This document shows, piece after piece, positions 1-6,643 of a stretch of 8,332 nt of DNA. The position numbers were made by a program, and so were the translations under genes. Position 1 is the first letter of the stretch. Each line of letters starts with the position of its first letter. The notes below the pieces were generated by a model, which saw only the letters and a list, made by a program, of their open reading frames with translations, was not told the origin of the DNA and ran no database searches. The stretch comes from Candidatus Babeliales bacterium (GTDB lineage: Bacteria > Babelota > Babeliae > Babelales > Vermiphilaceae). The stretch spans positions 1 through 8,332 of the forward strand of contig JAGVMI010000004.1 of assembly GCA_020053845.1 (NCBI GenBank), given 5' to 3'.

Positions 1-531
1 ATAGAGAGCAAAAAGATCGATGGATACGCTATCTGCTTTAAGATGAGATCCCTCGAGTATCATTTGCATATTGCGTACGTGTTGTTTCTGTACTGCAGCA
101 ACAAGTACTTGAGCGCCTGCTTGTGCAGATGAGCTTGTCACTATGAAATCGACTACTGCAGTTGCCAAAGGGAAAGGCAAGAGTGGTTCAACTTCAAAGT
201 CAACGACCATGTTTATTTTTTCACGATCTGAGAAAGGAAAGCGTAGCTCCTTAAACACGGCGAGCGAGCTTTGTATGGTGACGCGAACTTCATCATACCG
301 TTTACATCTTTGAAGCAATGCATTGAGAGCCTGAGTTGCTCTTTCCTGGTAGGAACCATTGTTTTGAGGCTCAATGCGTTCTTGCTCGCATTGTTCGATG
401 ATTCTTCGCGCGCCACGTGTGCGTACTATTACTGCGTTAATGCTGTTTTTGCATATTTCAAGTGCAAGAATACGCTTGGCAAATAGGTAATGGGACCCGA
501 TGCGCTCTGGAAGAAAAACATCACGTATCAT
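1..531 (-). CDS. GspL/PilM-like protein of a type II secretion / type IV pilus platform (N-terminal part; gene continues off the left edge)
   Basis: The reading frame stays open from an ATG at 531 to the window edge, giving 177 residues with no stop. I see the marks of the PilM/GspL actin-like fold: an N-terminal strand-turn pattern (ILALEICKNSINAVIV, about residues 21-36), the segment FKELRFPFSDREKI (93-106), and the motif FEVEPLLPFPL (112-122) followed by AVVDF, typical of GspL and PilM. In those families the domain sits on the cytoplasmic face of the inner membrane and links the assembly ATPase to the platform. The start codon overlaps the stop of the upstream secretin gene in an ATGA (531-528), which implies translational coupling. 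Whether it is GspL (with a transmembrane helix and periplasmic domain) or PilM (wholly cytoplasmic) is decided by the missing C-terminal part. Family assignment is fairly firm; the exact name is not. Confidence 0.8.
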   Translation of the reverse strand, partial: MIRDVFLPERIGSHYLFAKRILALEICKNSINAVIVRTRGARRIIEQCEQERIEPQNNGSYQERATQALNALLQRCKRYDEVRVTIQSSLAVFKELRFPFSDREKINMVVDFEVEPLLPFPLATAVVDFIVTSSSAQAGAQVLVAAVQKQHVRNMQMILEGSHLKADSVSIDLFALY

Positions 532-3206
532 GCGTTAGCTTCCTCTCCATCATCGGAGGTTTGCAAGGCAAGGTCACTTAGGGAAATTTTATTGCGTCGC
601 TTTGTTTTGATTTTCTCAAGTCGCGAGTTGTGAGCAAGGTGAACAGGGGCTACAGGTGCAGCCTCTACCTCAGTAGTAGATTCTTCTTTTTGGCGCGCTT
701 TATAGCGTGCAGCTTTCCGTTCTTCGAGGTGTCGGCTGTATGAATCGGATTCTTTTCCTAAGTAGTTCTTACCGCGTTCCAGGATGAAATTATCTGAAAT
801 TTCCTGAATGCGGCGATCTTCCCCAAAGAACATGCGATTAATAGGATCTCTCCTATCGCTTGGCTGTTGCATAGCAGCAAGAGTGTCTTGGTAATGGCCG
901 ATATGCTCGCCGGTAAATTCACGCACATCTGTCTTATCTTCAGGCTGAAGAATCTGAGCTGAAATAAGCACGAGCAAGTTTTCGTTTTGCTCTTCTTTTT
1001 CTTTATTTTTAAAGAGCCAGCCAAGAATTGGTACATCACCCAAAAGTGGCACTTTGTTCATATTATCCGTATAGCGGTTTCTAATAACACCGCCAAGTGC
1101 GAGCACTTCTTGATCTGCTACTGTAGCAACTGTGGTTATCTTACGATTTATCTGGTTACCATCAGATGCATTAGGAGATGTAAATTCATTAAATTCAACG
1201 TTAACATCAAGAGTTGTCATACCATCAGAGTTTATCTGTGGCGTTATGTCTACCTTGAGTGTTGCTGTTGAATCGCCAAATTCATTGGTAGGTGCACCGG
1301 TATCATTAATAACCTGGCCTACAAGAATACGGCGCAGTTCGCCTAGAGACACAGATGCCTTTTGATGATTGGTAGCAACCAAGAAGGGATTGGCAACAAT
1401 TTGAAGATTTACAAGTTGCTGCAGTGCTTGGCAAATACCCCACACGCCGAATCCATCCTGCCCAAGCGTAATGATTGTGTTACCGGGCAATGCGCCAACT
1501 GCGAGATCGATTAAGTTACCAAGCAAGCGCGTTACGCCAGGAGCATCATTTGCCGTACGAGTTACAATACCGGCAGGTGTTCCCTGTGCAGTAAGGCCTG
1601 AAGTCTGGAATTTAATGTTGCTGCCAAGGATGCCATCAAGGCCGTTTACTTTACTGCGCATTTGCGTGCCAAGCGAGCGTCTATCTTGTACGTTAAGCAA
1701 CAGTACCAGAACTTCTATGGAAACTTGCGGCTGCGCTTCATCAAGCTTATCGATGATGCCCTTGGCAACCATGTAATCTTCAAAATCGCCTTTGATTACA
1801 ATACGGTTGGTTGATTTATCGGGGACAAAGGTAATTGGCTTGAGAAACTTATCTTTGCCACGCACTCCCCCGCTTGTTCCTGCTGGAGTGCCTCTGCCAA
1901 ATTCAGTAACGCTATTCATGATATTGGCTATAGTATCGGCATCTGCATACTTAAGCTGATAAGTAAACAACTTCGGATACGGCTGCTCAAGTTCGACATC
2001 AACATGCTTAATAATGAAATCTTCAATTTTTGCTATTGCATCGCGTGTGCCAAGCAAAATGAGCGAATTGGTACGAGGCTCAGGTATGATACGAGTGTTT
2101 TCTGGAAAGTATAAAGATGTTGGTTGCTTGCGTGCGCCAAAAAGTTGTGCAGGATTACGGTTATCTGCTGGATTGGCAATCGCGCGGTAGAGCTCTGCAA
2201 CTTTTTCTGCATCCGCATTGCGCAGTTTTAAAATTGACATTGCTTGTGGCATGCATACTTTATCCAACTCAGTCACCACTCTCATGAGCGATTTTATGTT
2301 GAATGACTTATCGGTGAGTACAAATGCTTTTTGCTCGGCAAGATAAAGTGAGTTGGTGCCTGCACTCTTAAGCGCTTCAATAATGGGCTGGATAGTTTGA
2401 ACGTCAGTATTTTTCAAAAAGTACATGTAGCGAATAGTCTCATCATTATCCGCTAGCTTTGTATAATCGGTATCTATGAACGTGGGGACTGGTGCACGAC
2501 GTGCTGACTCAAAAGATTGAATCCTATAGAGGCGCGGTTCTGGTTGTGGAACAACAGTGAAGCCCGCAATGTCCAAGAAGGTAAGGAAAAGATTCCACGC
2601 TTCTTGCTTGGTCAACGGCTTGACTGTTTTGAATGAGATTGTATTGCCTTTGATTGTTTTAGTACCATTTTTTAATGGTTGAATCATATCATCTGATATG
2701 AACTTGCAATCAAAAAGTGCCTCAACTTGCGTAACAAGGTTGCGCAAATCAGCATCTTGAAATTGAAACTCTATGGTTTGATCATCATCAATATCAAAGG
2801 GAAGTTGAAGAGGAGCAAGCTCATCTTCATTATCATGATCAAGGGGAGGCGCATCCTTGCCCGCCATTTCAGATGGCATACCAGCACTTTCTGCGAAAGG
2901 TGAACTTGCAAGAGCAAGAAGATGATTTTCAGTAAAAGGACTTATTGGGCCATTAGCATTTGCATTATCTGCCATACGCAGTGGCTGTTGCGATCGTGCC
3001 ACTGGTGGTAGTTTTTCTTCAAGAGCGCCTGTCATGGGGAGTGCTGCTTGTGTGTCGTTTTTGACTGGTTGCGCAGCTGCAGCGGTCGTTTTTGCGGAGC
3101 GCTTGCGGCGTCTGCTTGGAACACGCGCTTGTGTAGTATCGTACACGAACACAAGGGTGATACACACAAGTAGGAGGTTGATCACACGTGTTTGAAATTG
3201 CGTCAT
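528..3206 (-). CDS. gspD: Type II secretion system secretin, GspD family, with long N- and C-terminal extensions
   Basis: This outer-membrane channel protein is 892 residues, against roughly 650-700 for a usual GspD. The order seen is: hydrophobic export signal (about 9-22) followed by a basic RRRKR run; a low-complexity Ala/Pro/acidic linker (about 28-140); an N0-like domain (about 142-232); three repeated ring-type domains N1 (258-317), N2 (320-402) and N3 (410-495), where N2 and N3 each carry an IIPEPRTNSLILLG- or FVPDKSTNRIVIKG-like strand pair; the secretin barrel (about 495-755) with VPLLGDVPILGWLF (719-732) and a closing LLVLISAQILQP; and a charged tail (756-892). The start is ATG with GAGGT 8 nt upstream, 6 nt after the gspC-like stop. 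The tail, rich in Lys/Arg/Glu, may act like the pilotin-binding S domain, which is inference. PilQ is the alternative, but the GspC-type neighbour favours GspD. Confidence 0.93.
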   Translation of the reverse strand: MTQFQTRVINLLLVCITLVFVYDTTQARVPSRRRKRSAKTTAAAAQPVKNDTQAALPMTGALEEKLPPVARSQQPLRMADNANANGPISPFTENHLLALASSPFAESAGMPSEMAGKDAPPLDHDNEDELAPLQLPFDIDDDQTIEFQFQDADLRNLVTQVEALFDCKFISDDMIQPLKNGTKTIKGNTISFKTVKPLTKQEAWNLFLTFLDIAGFTVVPQPEPRLYRIQSFESARRAPVPTFIDTDYTKLADNDETIRYMYFLKNTDVQTIQPIIEALKSAGTNSLYLAEQKAFVLTDKSFNIKSLMRVVTELDKVCMPQAMSILKLRNADAEKVAELYRAIANPADNRNPAQLFGARKQPTSLYFPENTRIIPEPRTNSLILLGTRDAIAKIEDFIIKHVDVELEQPYPKLFTYQLKYADADTIANIMNSVTEFGRGTPAGTSGGVRGKDKFLKPITFVPDKSTNRIVIKGDFEDYMVAKGIIDKLDEAQPQVSIEVLVLLLNVQDRRSLGTQMRSKVNGLDGILGSNIKFQTSGLTAQGTPAGIVTRTANDAPGVTRLLGNLIDLAVGALPGNTIITLGQDGFGVWGICQALQQLVNLQIVANPFLVATNHQKASVSLGELRRILVGQVINDTGAPTNEFGDSTATLKVDITPQINSDGMTTLDVNVEFNEFTSPNASDGNQINRKITTVATVADQEVLALGGVIRNRYTDNMNKVPLLGDVPILGWLFKNKEKEEQNENLLVLISAQILQPEDKTDVREFTGEHIGHYQDTLAAMQQPSDRRDPINRMFFGEDRRIQEISDNFILERGKNYLGKESDSYSRHLEERKAARYKARQKEESTTEVEAAPVAPVHLAHNSRLEKIKTKRRNKISLSDLALQTSDDGEEANA

Positions 3207-3212
3207 ACCGAT

Positions 3213-4346
3213 TTACCTCGCTGCGCTTGGAGATTTACGAGCTGGTTGTGATCCACGCCCGATCATATTGCGCCGTTCTTGTTCTCTAATATCGCGCAAT
3301 GTTGGAGCAAACTTATATTTTTCCTTCAGAATATTTAGTCTTTCATGCTCTTGGAGTTTTTGCAATGACGGCAAATCCTCTTCAGGTGCTGGAACTCCCT
3401 GGGCTTCTTTTTGTTCTTGAGTGCTAAAGTCACGAATTATGATATCAAGCGTGAGCTCTTGTCCCTTACGCATAATTCTTATAGGTATTTCTCGCGCAGG
3501 GGTTTCGTACACAATGTGCTGGAATATCTTCATGCGATCTTCTGCTTGTGCTGTTGATATATCATCAACGCTCGTAATTATATCGCCGGTTGCAAGGCCT
3601 ATTCTGCGACCAAATGAGTTTTCGGCGAGCTGGCCTACGCGTGAACCAATGCTTTTGCCATTCTTGTATGCCGTAGTCAGGCCGAGCATGTCGATAAATT
3701 GAGCAAGTGTCTGCACGCGCTGAATAAACTCTTTAGGGTTTACTACGTACAAGTTGTCGCCAATACGATCTGCTACAGGCTCCCAATCGCCACCGCCTGC
3801 AACATAGGCAGGATCGGTTTTAGCATCTTGCTCGCGCAGATAAAGTACTTCCTGCTGGCCGTTTGATCTCAAGAAAATAACTTTATTGCTAAATATTTTT
3901 ATAAGCATTGCATCTTCAAATGTATCTCCAACCTTGAAAATGCTTTCCTTCTTCGTTTTGTTATCAGAAACTATTGCGCTGTTCTTGCTAGGATCGGATG
4001 CAATTACAATAATGCCACGCAATGTAATATCAAGCGGGTCAAGGAACTGTGGTTTTGGTTGCTCGGGGAGCGTTTGCGAAATTGGACGTGGCGGTTCGGG
4101 AAGAGGCATCGAAAGATCGCCGACCACAGGCTTTGGCTTTTCCTTACGATAAGTGCCAAATGGATCATGCTCATAAATTGATGCGATGTTAATGCTTAAG
4201 GCTTGTTCACGCTTAATCTTGGTGTATTTTACAGGCTCGATATCTTCGCGAGACGGTATACGTACCTCCAAGAGGCGCGTGAGGCCGAGGCTCAGTGCGA
4301 TTAGTATGAGCAGCGCACTGTTGACAACCCAAAAAGGAGGTTTCAT
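3213..4346 (-). CDS. gspC: Type II secretion system GspC-like inner-membrane protein with HR and PDZ domains
   Basis: The protein is 377 residues from the chosen ATG. It has a short cytoplasmic N-terminus, one transmembrane helix (about 6-22), a proline-rich periplasmic linker (71-105), a homology-region domain (about 102-171, with DITLRGIIVIASD, SAIVSDNKTKKE, FKVGD and VIFLRSNGQQEVLYL) and a PDZ domain (about 215-302, with GRRIGLATGDIITSVDD). This is the GspC plan: HR binds the secretin N0 domain and PDZ is linked to substrate choice. A charged tail of about 75 residues follows the PDZ and is not standard. I chose ATG 4346 because GAGGA lies just upstream. The longer frame would begin with TTG at 4382, which falls inside the probable -10 box. 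The gene is followed after 6 nt by the secretin, so the two are surely co-transcribed. Confidence 0.88.
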   Translation of the reverse strand: MKPPFWVVNSALLILIALSLGLTRLLEVRIPSREDIEPVKYTKIKREQALSINIASIYEHDPFGTYRKEKPKPVVGDLSMPLPEPPRPISQTLPEQPKPQFLDPLDITLRGIIVIASDPSKNSAIVSDNKTKKESIFKVGDTFEDAMLIKIFSNKVIFLRSNGQQEVLYLREQDAKTDPAYVAGGGDWEPVADRIGDNLYVVNPKEFIQRVQTLAQFIDMLGLTTAYKNGKSIGSRVGQLAENSFGRRIGLATGDIITSVDDISTAQAEDRMKIFQHIVYETPAREIPIRIMRKGQELTLDIIIRDFSTQEQKEAQGVPAPEEDLPSLQKLQEHERLNILKEKYKFAPTLRDIREQERRNMIGRGSQPARKSPSAAR

Positions 4347-4378
4347 CCAGCATTCCTCTATATCAAGGTACGATTCAA

Positions 4379-4408
4379 ACAATAACCGCCCTGTGAGCTT
4401 CTTGTCAA
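4379..4408 (-). promoter_or_regulatory. Candidate sigma-70-type promoter for the gspC-gspD-gspL/pilM operon
   Basis: Reading the minus strand, a perfect -35 TTGACA (4408-4403) is followed after 18 nt by TATTGT (4384-4379), a 4 of 6 match to the -10 box. Transcription would begin near 4372, leaving a leader of about 26 nt before ATG 4346. The position between a possible moxR-family gene terminator and gspC fits. It is a sequence match only. Confidence 0.5.
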
Positions 4409-4431
4409 GAACAATGCACTTTATATGCCTT

Positions 4432-4468
4432 AAAAAACGCAGAAAACAACAACCTTTTTACGGTGTTG
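4432..4468 (-). terminator. Possible weak intrinsic terminator overlapping the end of the MoxR-family gene
   Basis: On the minus strand CAACACC (4468-4462) can pair with GGTTGTTG (4454-4447) with one bulged T, around an A-rich loop that contains the stop codon. TTTT and, a few bases later, TTTTTT (4437-4432) follow. The stem is only about 7 pairs and not GC-rich, and the T tract is interrupted, so termination may be partial and some readthrough into gspC is possible. Confidence 0.3.
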
Positions 4469-5447
4469 GCACTGCATTAAGAATGGTGCGGATAATCATG
4501 TCTGCCTTCACATCATCAGCTTCCGCTTCATAGGTGAGTACGAGACGATGACGCAAGATTGCGGGAGCAACCGCCTTTACATCATCGGGAGTTACAAAGT
4601 GGCGGCGCTTGAGGAAGGCGTATGCACGCGATGCTTGGTAAAGCGCTATCGTGGCACGCGGAGAAACGCCGTATTGTATATATGATTCGAATTGCGGCAG
4701 TTTTGCTTCGCGGGGTATACGTGTTGCGAAAACTATATCAACGATATAGTTGATAATTTTCTCGTCGACATATACCTGACGAGCAAGTTCTTGAGCGCGC
4801 AAAATATCGTGCTTACTTAATACGGAGCTTATTACATTCACATCTAGATTGCGGCGCACGATTTCACGTTCTTGCTGTTGCGTTGGGTAGTGTACGAATA
4901 GCTTAAACATGAACCGATCTACTTGAGCTTCGGGCAGTTTGTATGTGCCTTCTTGCTCCACAGGATTTTGAGTTGCGAAAACAAGAAATGGCTTTTCAAG
5001 TCCGTATGATGTTGATCCTATGGTTACTTGGCGTTCTTGCATTGCCTCAAGAAGAGCAGCCTGTACTTTTGCAGGAGCTCGGTTAATTTCATCGGCTAAA
5101 ATAAGATGAGCAAAAATAGGGCCCTTTTTTGTCTCAAAGCAATGTGTTTGAGGGTTGTAAATAAGGGTGCCTATTAAATCTGCTGGTAGTAAATCAGGCG
5201 TGAATTGAATACGATTAAAGGTGAGTCCCATGGCGCGGGTGACTGCTTTGATCATCGTTGTTTTTGCAACACCGGGAACGCCCTCAAGAAGAATGTGGCC
5301 TTCGCATAAGATTGCGATGAGGATAAAGGTGACAATATCCTCTTGACCAACAATTACCTTACTAATTTCTATGTTCATGGCTTGAAAGCATGAACTTTCT
5401 TCTTTAATCTTCTCGATAACGGTACTGGTTGGCGCAGCCTCATTCAT
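4458..5447 (-). CDS. MoxR-family AAA+ ATPase (chaperone-like)
   Basis: This cytoplasmic ATPase of 329 residues has the usual MoxR length and motifs: Walker A GVPGVAKT (56-63), Walker B LILADEINRA (115-124), sensor 1 ATQNP (158-162), arginine-finger region QVDRF (175-179) and sensor 2 GVSPRAT (260-266), then the helical lid with the VTPDDVKAVAPAILRHRL pattern. MoxR proteins use ATP to remodel or mature partner proteins, commonly with DUF58 and von Willebrand A-domain proteins encoded next door. No such partner lies beside it here: downstream is the secretion operon and upstream is the divergent dcd. I chose ATG 5447, with AGGA 6 nt upstream; a GTG at 5477 in the same frame would add 10 residues but lacks that spacing. 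Family assignment is firm; the client is unknown. Confidence 0.93.
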   Translation of the reverse strand: MNEAAPTSTVIEKIKEESSCFQAMNIEISKVIVGQEDIVTFILIAILCEGHILLEGVPGVAKTTMIKAVTRAMGLTFNRIQFTPDLLPADLIGTLIYNPQTHCFETKKGPIFAHLILADEINRAPAKVQAALLEAMQERQVTIGSTSYGLEKPFLVFATQNPVEQEGTYKLPEAQVDRFMFKLFVHYPTQQQEREIVRRNLDVNVISSVLSKHDILRAQELARQVYVDEKIINYIVDIVFATRIPREAKLPQFESYIQYGVSPRATIALYQASRAYAFLKRRHFVTPDDVKAVAPAILRHRLVLTYEAEADDVKADMIIRTILNAVPTP

Positions 5448-5508
5448 AGTATTTCCTCGTTCGGTCAATAGGCGCACTAGTCCGACGCGTGCTTCATATT
5501 TTTCGGTT

Positions 5509-5537
5509 AGTCTACCAGCGTTAGATGTCTCTTACAA
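5509..5537 (-). promoter_or_regulatory. Weak candidate promoter for the MoxR-family gene in the 120-bp divergent spacer
   Basis: On the minus strand TTGTAA (5537-5532) and TAGACT (5514-5509) are separated by 17 nt, each a 4 of 6 match to consensus. This would give a leader of about 55 nt. The spacer 5448-5567 must also hold the start signal for dcd on the other strand, but I could not pick a convincing plus-strand pair there beyond the ribosome site AAGGA just before the dcd ATG. Confidence 0.3.
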
Positions 5538-5567
5538 CAGCACAGCTGACGCAATAAGGAATACTTT

Positions 5568-6098
5568 ATGATACTTTCTGGTAAGGAAATTCAAAGGAGA
5601 TTAGGGACAAGCATTATGATTGAGCCCTTTAATGAGGCTCAGCTTAACCCTAATAGTTATAACCTGCGTTTGCATCGCGAGCTTATGATCTACACAGATC
5701 CTGTGCTTGATATGAAGTGCAAAAATCGTGTGCAGGAAATTGTTATTCCCCAGGAAGGCATTGTACTTGAGCCGCGCAAGCTGTATCTCGGACGCACCAT
5801 GGAATATACGCGCACAGAAGGCCTTGTCCCTATGCTTGAGGGAAGATCTTCAGTGGGTAGGCTTGGCTTGTTCATACATATCACCGCAGGATTTGGGGAT
5901 GTTGGCTTTAGCGGATACTGGACGCTTGAAATGTACTGTGTTGAGCCAATTCGCATTTATCCAGGGGTAGAAATTTGCCAAATCTTCTATCACACCATTG
6001 AAGGTGATTACGTAAATTATACTAACGGCAAATACCAGAATAATCGCGGTATACAGCCAAGCTTCTTGTACAAAGAATTTCAGGGCGAAGCCGAGTGA
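5568..6098 (+). CDS. dcd: dCTP deaminase (possibly bifunctional with dUTPase activity)
   Basis: Dcd removes the amino group from dCTP to make dUTP, the route to dUMP and dTTP; some relatives also hydrolyse dUTP to dUMP. The 176-residue protein starts with MILSGKEI, a common Dcd opening, and carries EGRSSVGRLGL (91-101), the HITAGFGDVGFSG active-site loop (104-116), the expected catalytic glutamate in TLEM (E121) and a C-terminal KYQNNRG (155-161) that closes over substrate phosphates in the family. The TAGF form of the loop, in place of the TAHRIDPGW of the E. coli enzyme, resembles the bifunctional mycobacterial and archaeal enzymes, so dUTPase activity is plausible but unproven. From memory, its GFGDVGF loop and overall wording are close to clostridial-type Dcd. 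AAGGA precedes the ATG. It is the only plus-strand gene here and ends 7 bp from a convergent gene. Confidence 0.95.
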   Translation: MILSGKEIQRRLGTSIMIEPFNEAQLNPNSYNLRLHRELMIYTDPVLDMKCKNRVQEIVIPQEGIVLEPRKLYLGRTMEYTRTEGLVPMLEGRSSVGRLGLFIHITAGFGDVGFSGYWTLEMYCVEPIRIYPGVEICQIFYHTIEGDYVNYTNGKYQNNRGIQPSFLYKEFQGEAE

Positions 6099-6105
6099 AT
6101 TAGGA

Positions 6106-6618
6106 TTAAGCAATACGCTCTTGTTCTGCAATGCTCATGCACGCAAGCAGTGCCTTGATGTAACGTTGTACTGAATTCTTGAAAATAAAGTCCGTTTTTT
6201 CAAGTGAGGTGGTAAGCGCTGCAAGGCTTTCTTGCAACTGTGCGAGCTCGCTTGACGGCAAGGTTTGTAGTTTTTGTACAAGAAGTGCTTGTCCTTCTTG
6301 AGATTCGATAGTGCATGATGCATTGCTGATGCTTGTGAGAGCGTTATTAAATATTGTGTTAAGCACCTTACAGCATTCCTTGGCTCCACGTTCTCCATGC
6401 TGGGCGCGCATGGCTTCTACTTGACGTATGAGTGATCCAACAAGCATTTCAAGAACGCCTATTGAGAGCTTAATATCATCGCCTGATGATCCGATAAGTT
6501 TCCGCTCAAATTGTTCTTGCGTTATTGGGGCTTGCGGTTCTTGCGCAACGCTAAAACCAAGCGCAATGCCTGAGCTAAGTATTGTTGCAAAAGCATGAAA
6601 AAAGCGCGTTGCTTTCAT
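6106..6618 (-). CDS. Small exported helical protein of unknown function, third gene of the mlaEF operon
   Basis: I do not recognise this 170-residue protein. It begins with a classic export signal: basic MKATRFFH, a hydrophobic stretch (about 9-24) and a likely cleavage after SVA (24-26). There is no lipobox cysteine. The rest appears mostly helical, with heptad-like Leu/Ile spacing (about 50-70 and 110-140), and has four cysteines (82, 83, 102, 160) that could form disulphides after export. GGGAG lies 7 nt before ATG 6618, and the gene follows mlaF after 25 nt on the same strand, so it is probably co-transcribed with the lipid transporter. It lacks the N-terminal membrane anchor plus MCE domain of MlaD and shows no MlaC-like motif that I can see. 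A periplasmic role beside the transporter is inference from context only. Confidence 0.8.
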   Translation of the reverse strand: MKATRFFHAFATILSSGIALGFSVAQEPQAPITQEQFERKLIGSSGDDIKLSIGVLEMLVGSLIRQVEAMRAQHGERGAKECCKVLNTIFNNALTSISNASCTIESQEGQALLVQKLQTLPSSELAQLQESLAALTTSLEKTDFIFKNSVQRYIKALLACMSIAEQERIA

Positions 6619-6643
6619 GAGGCTACTCCCTTAATATGCATCT

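Noticed and set aside
271..486. Plus-strand open frame of 71 codons at the left end.
   Set aside because: It lies antisense inside the GspL/PilM-like reading frame, whose protein shows clear family motifs; the plus frame has no recognisable content.
528..3206. Calling the secretin PilQ of a type IV pilus.
   Set aside because: There is no AMIN domain that I can see, and the adjacent gene has GspC HR and PDZ domains. The multi-ring N-domain layout fits GspD better, though a tree would settle it.
6060..6100. GGCGAAGCC mini-hairpin at the end of dcd as a terminator.
   Set aside because: Only 3 base pairs in the stem and no T tract on either strand.
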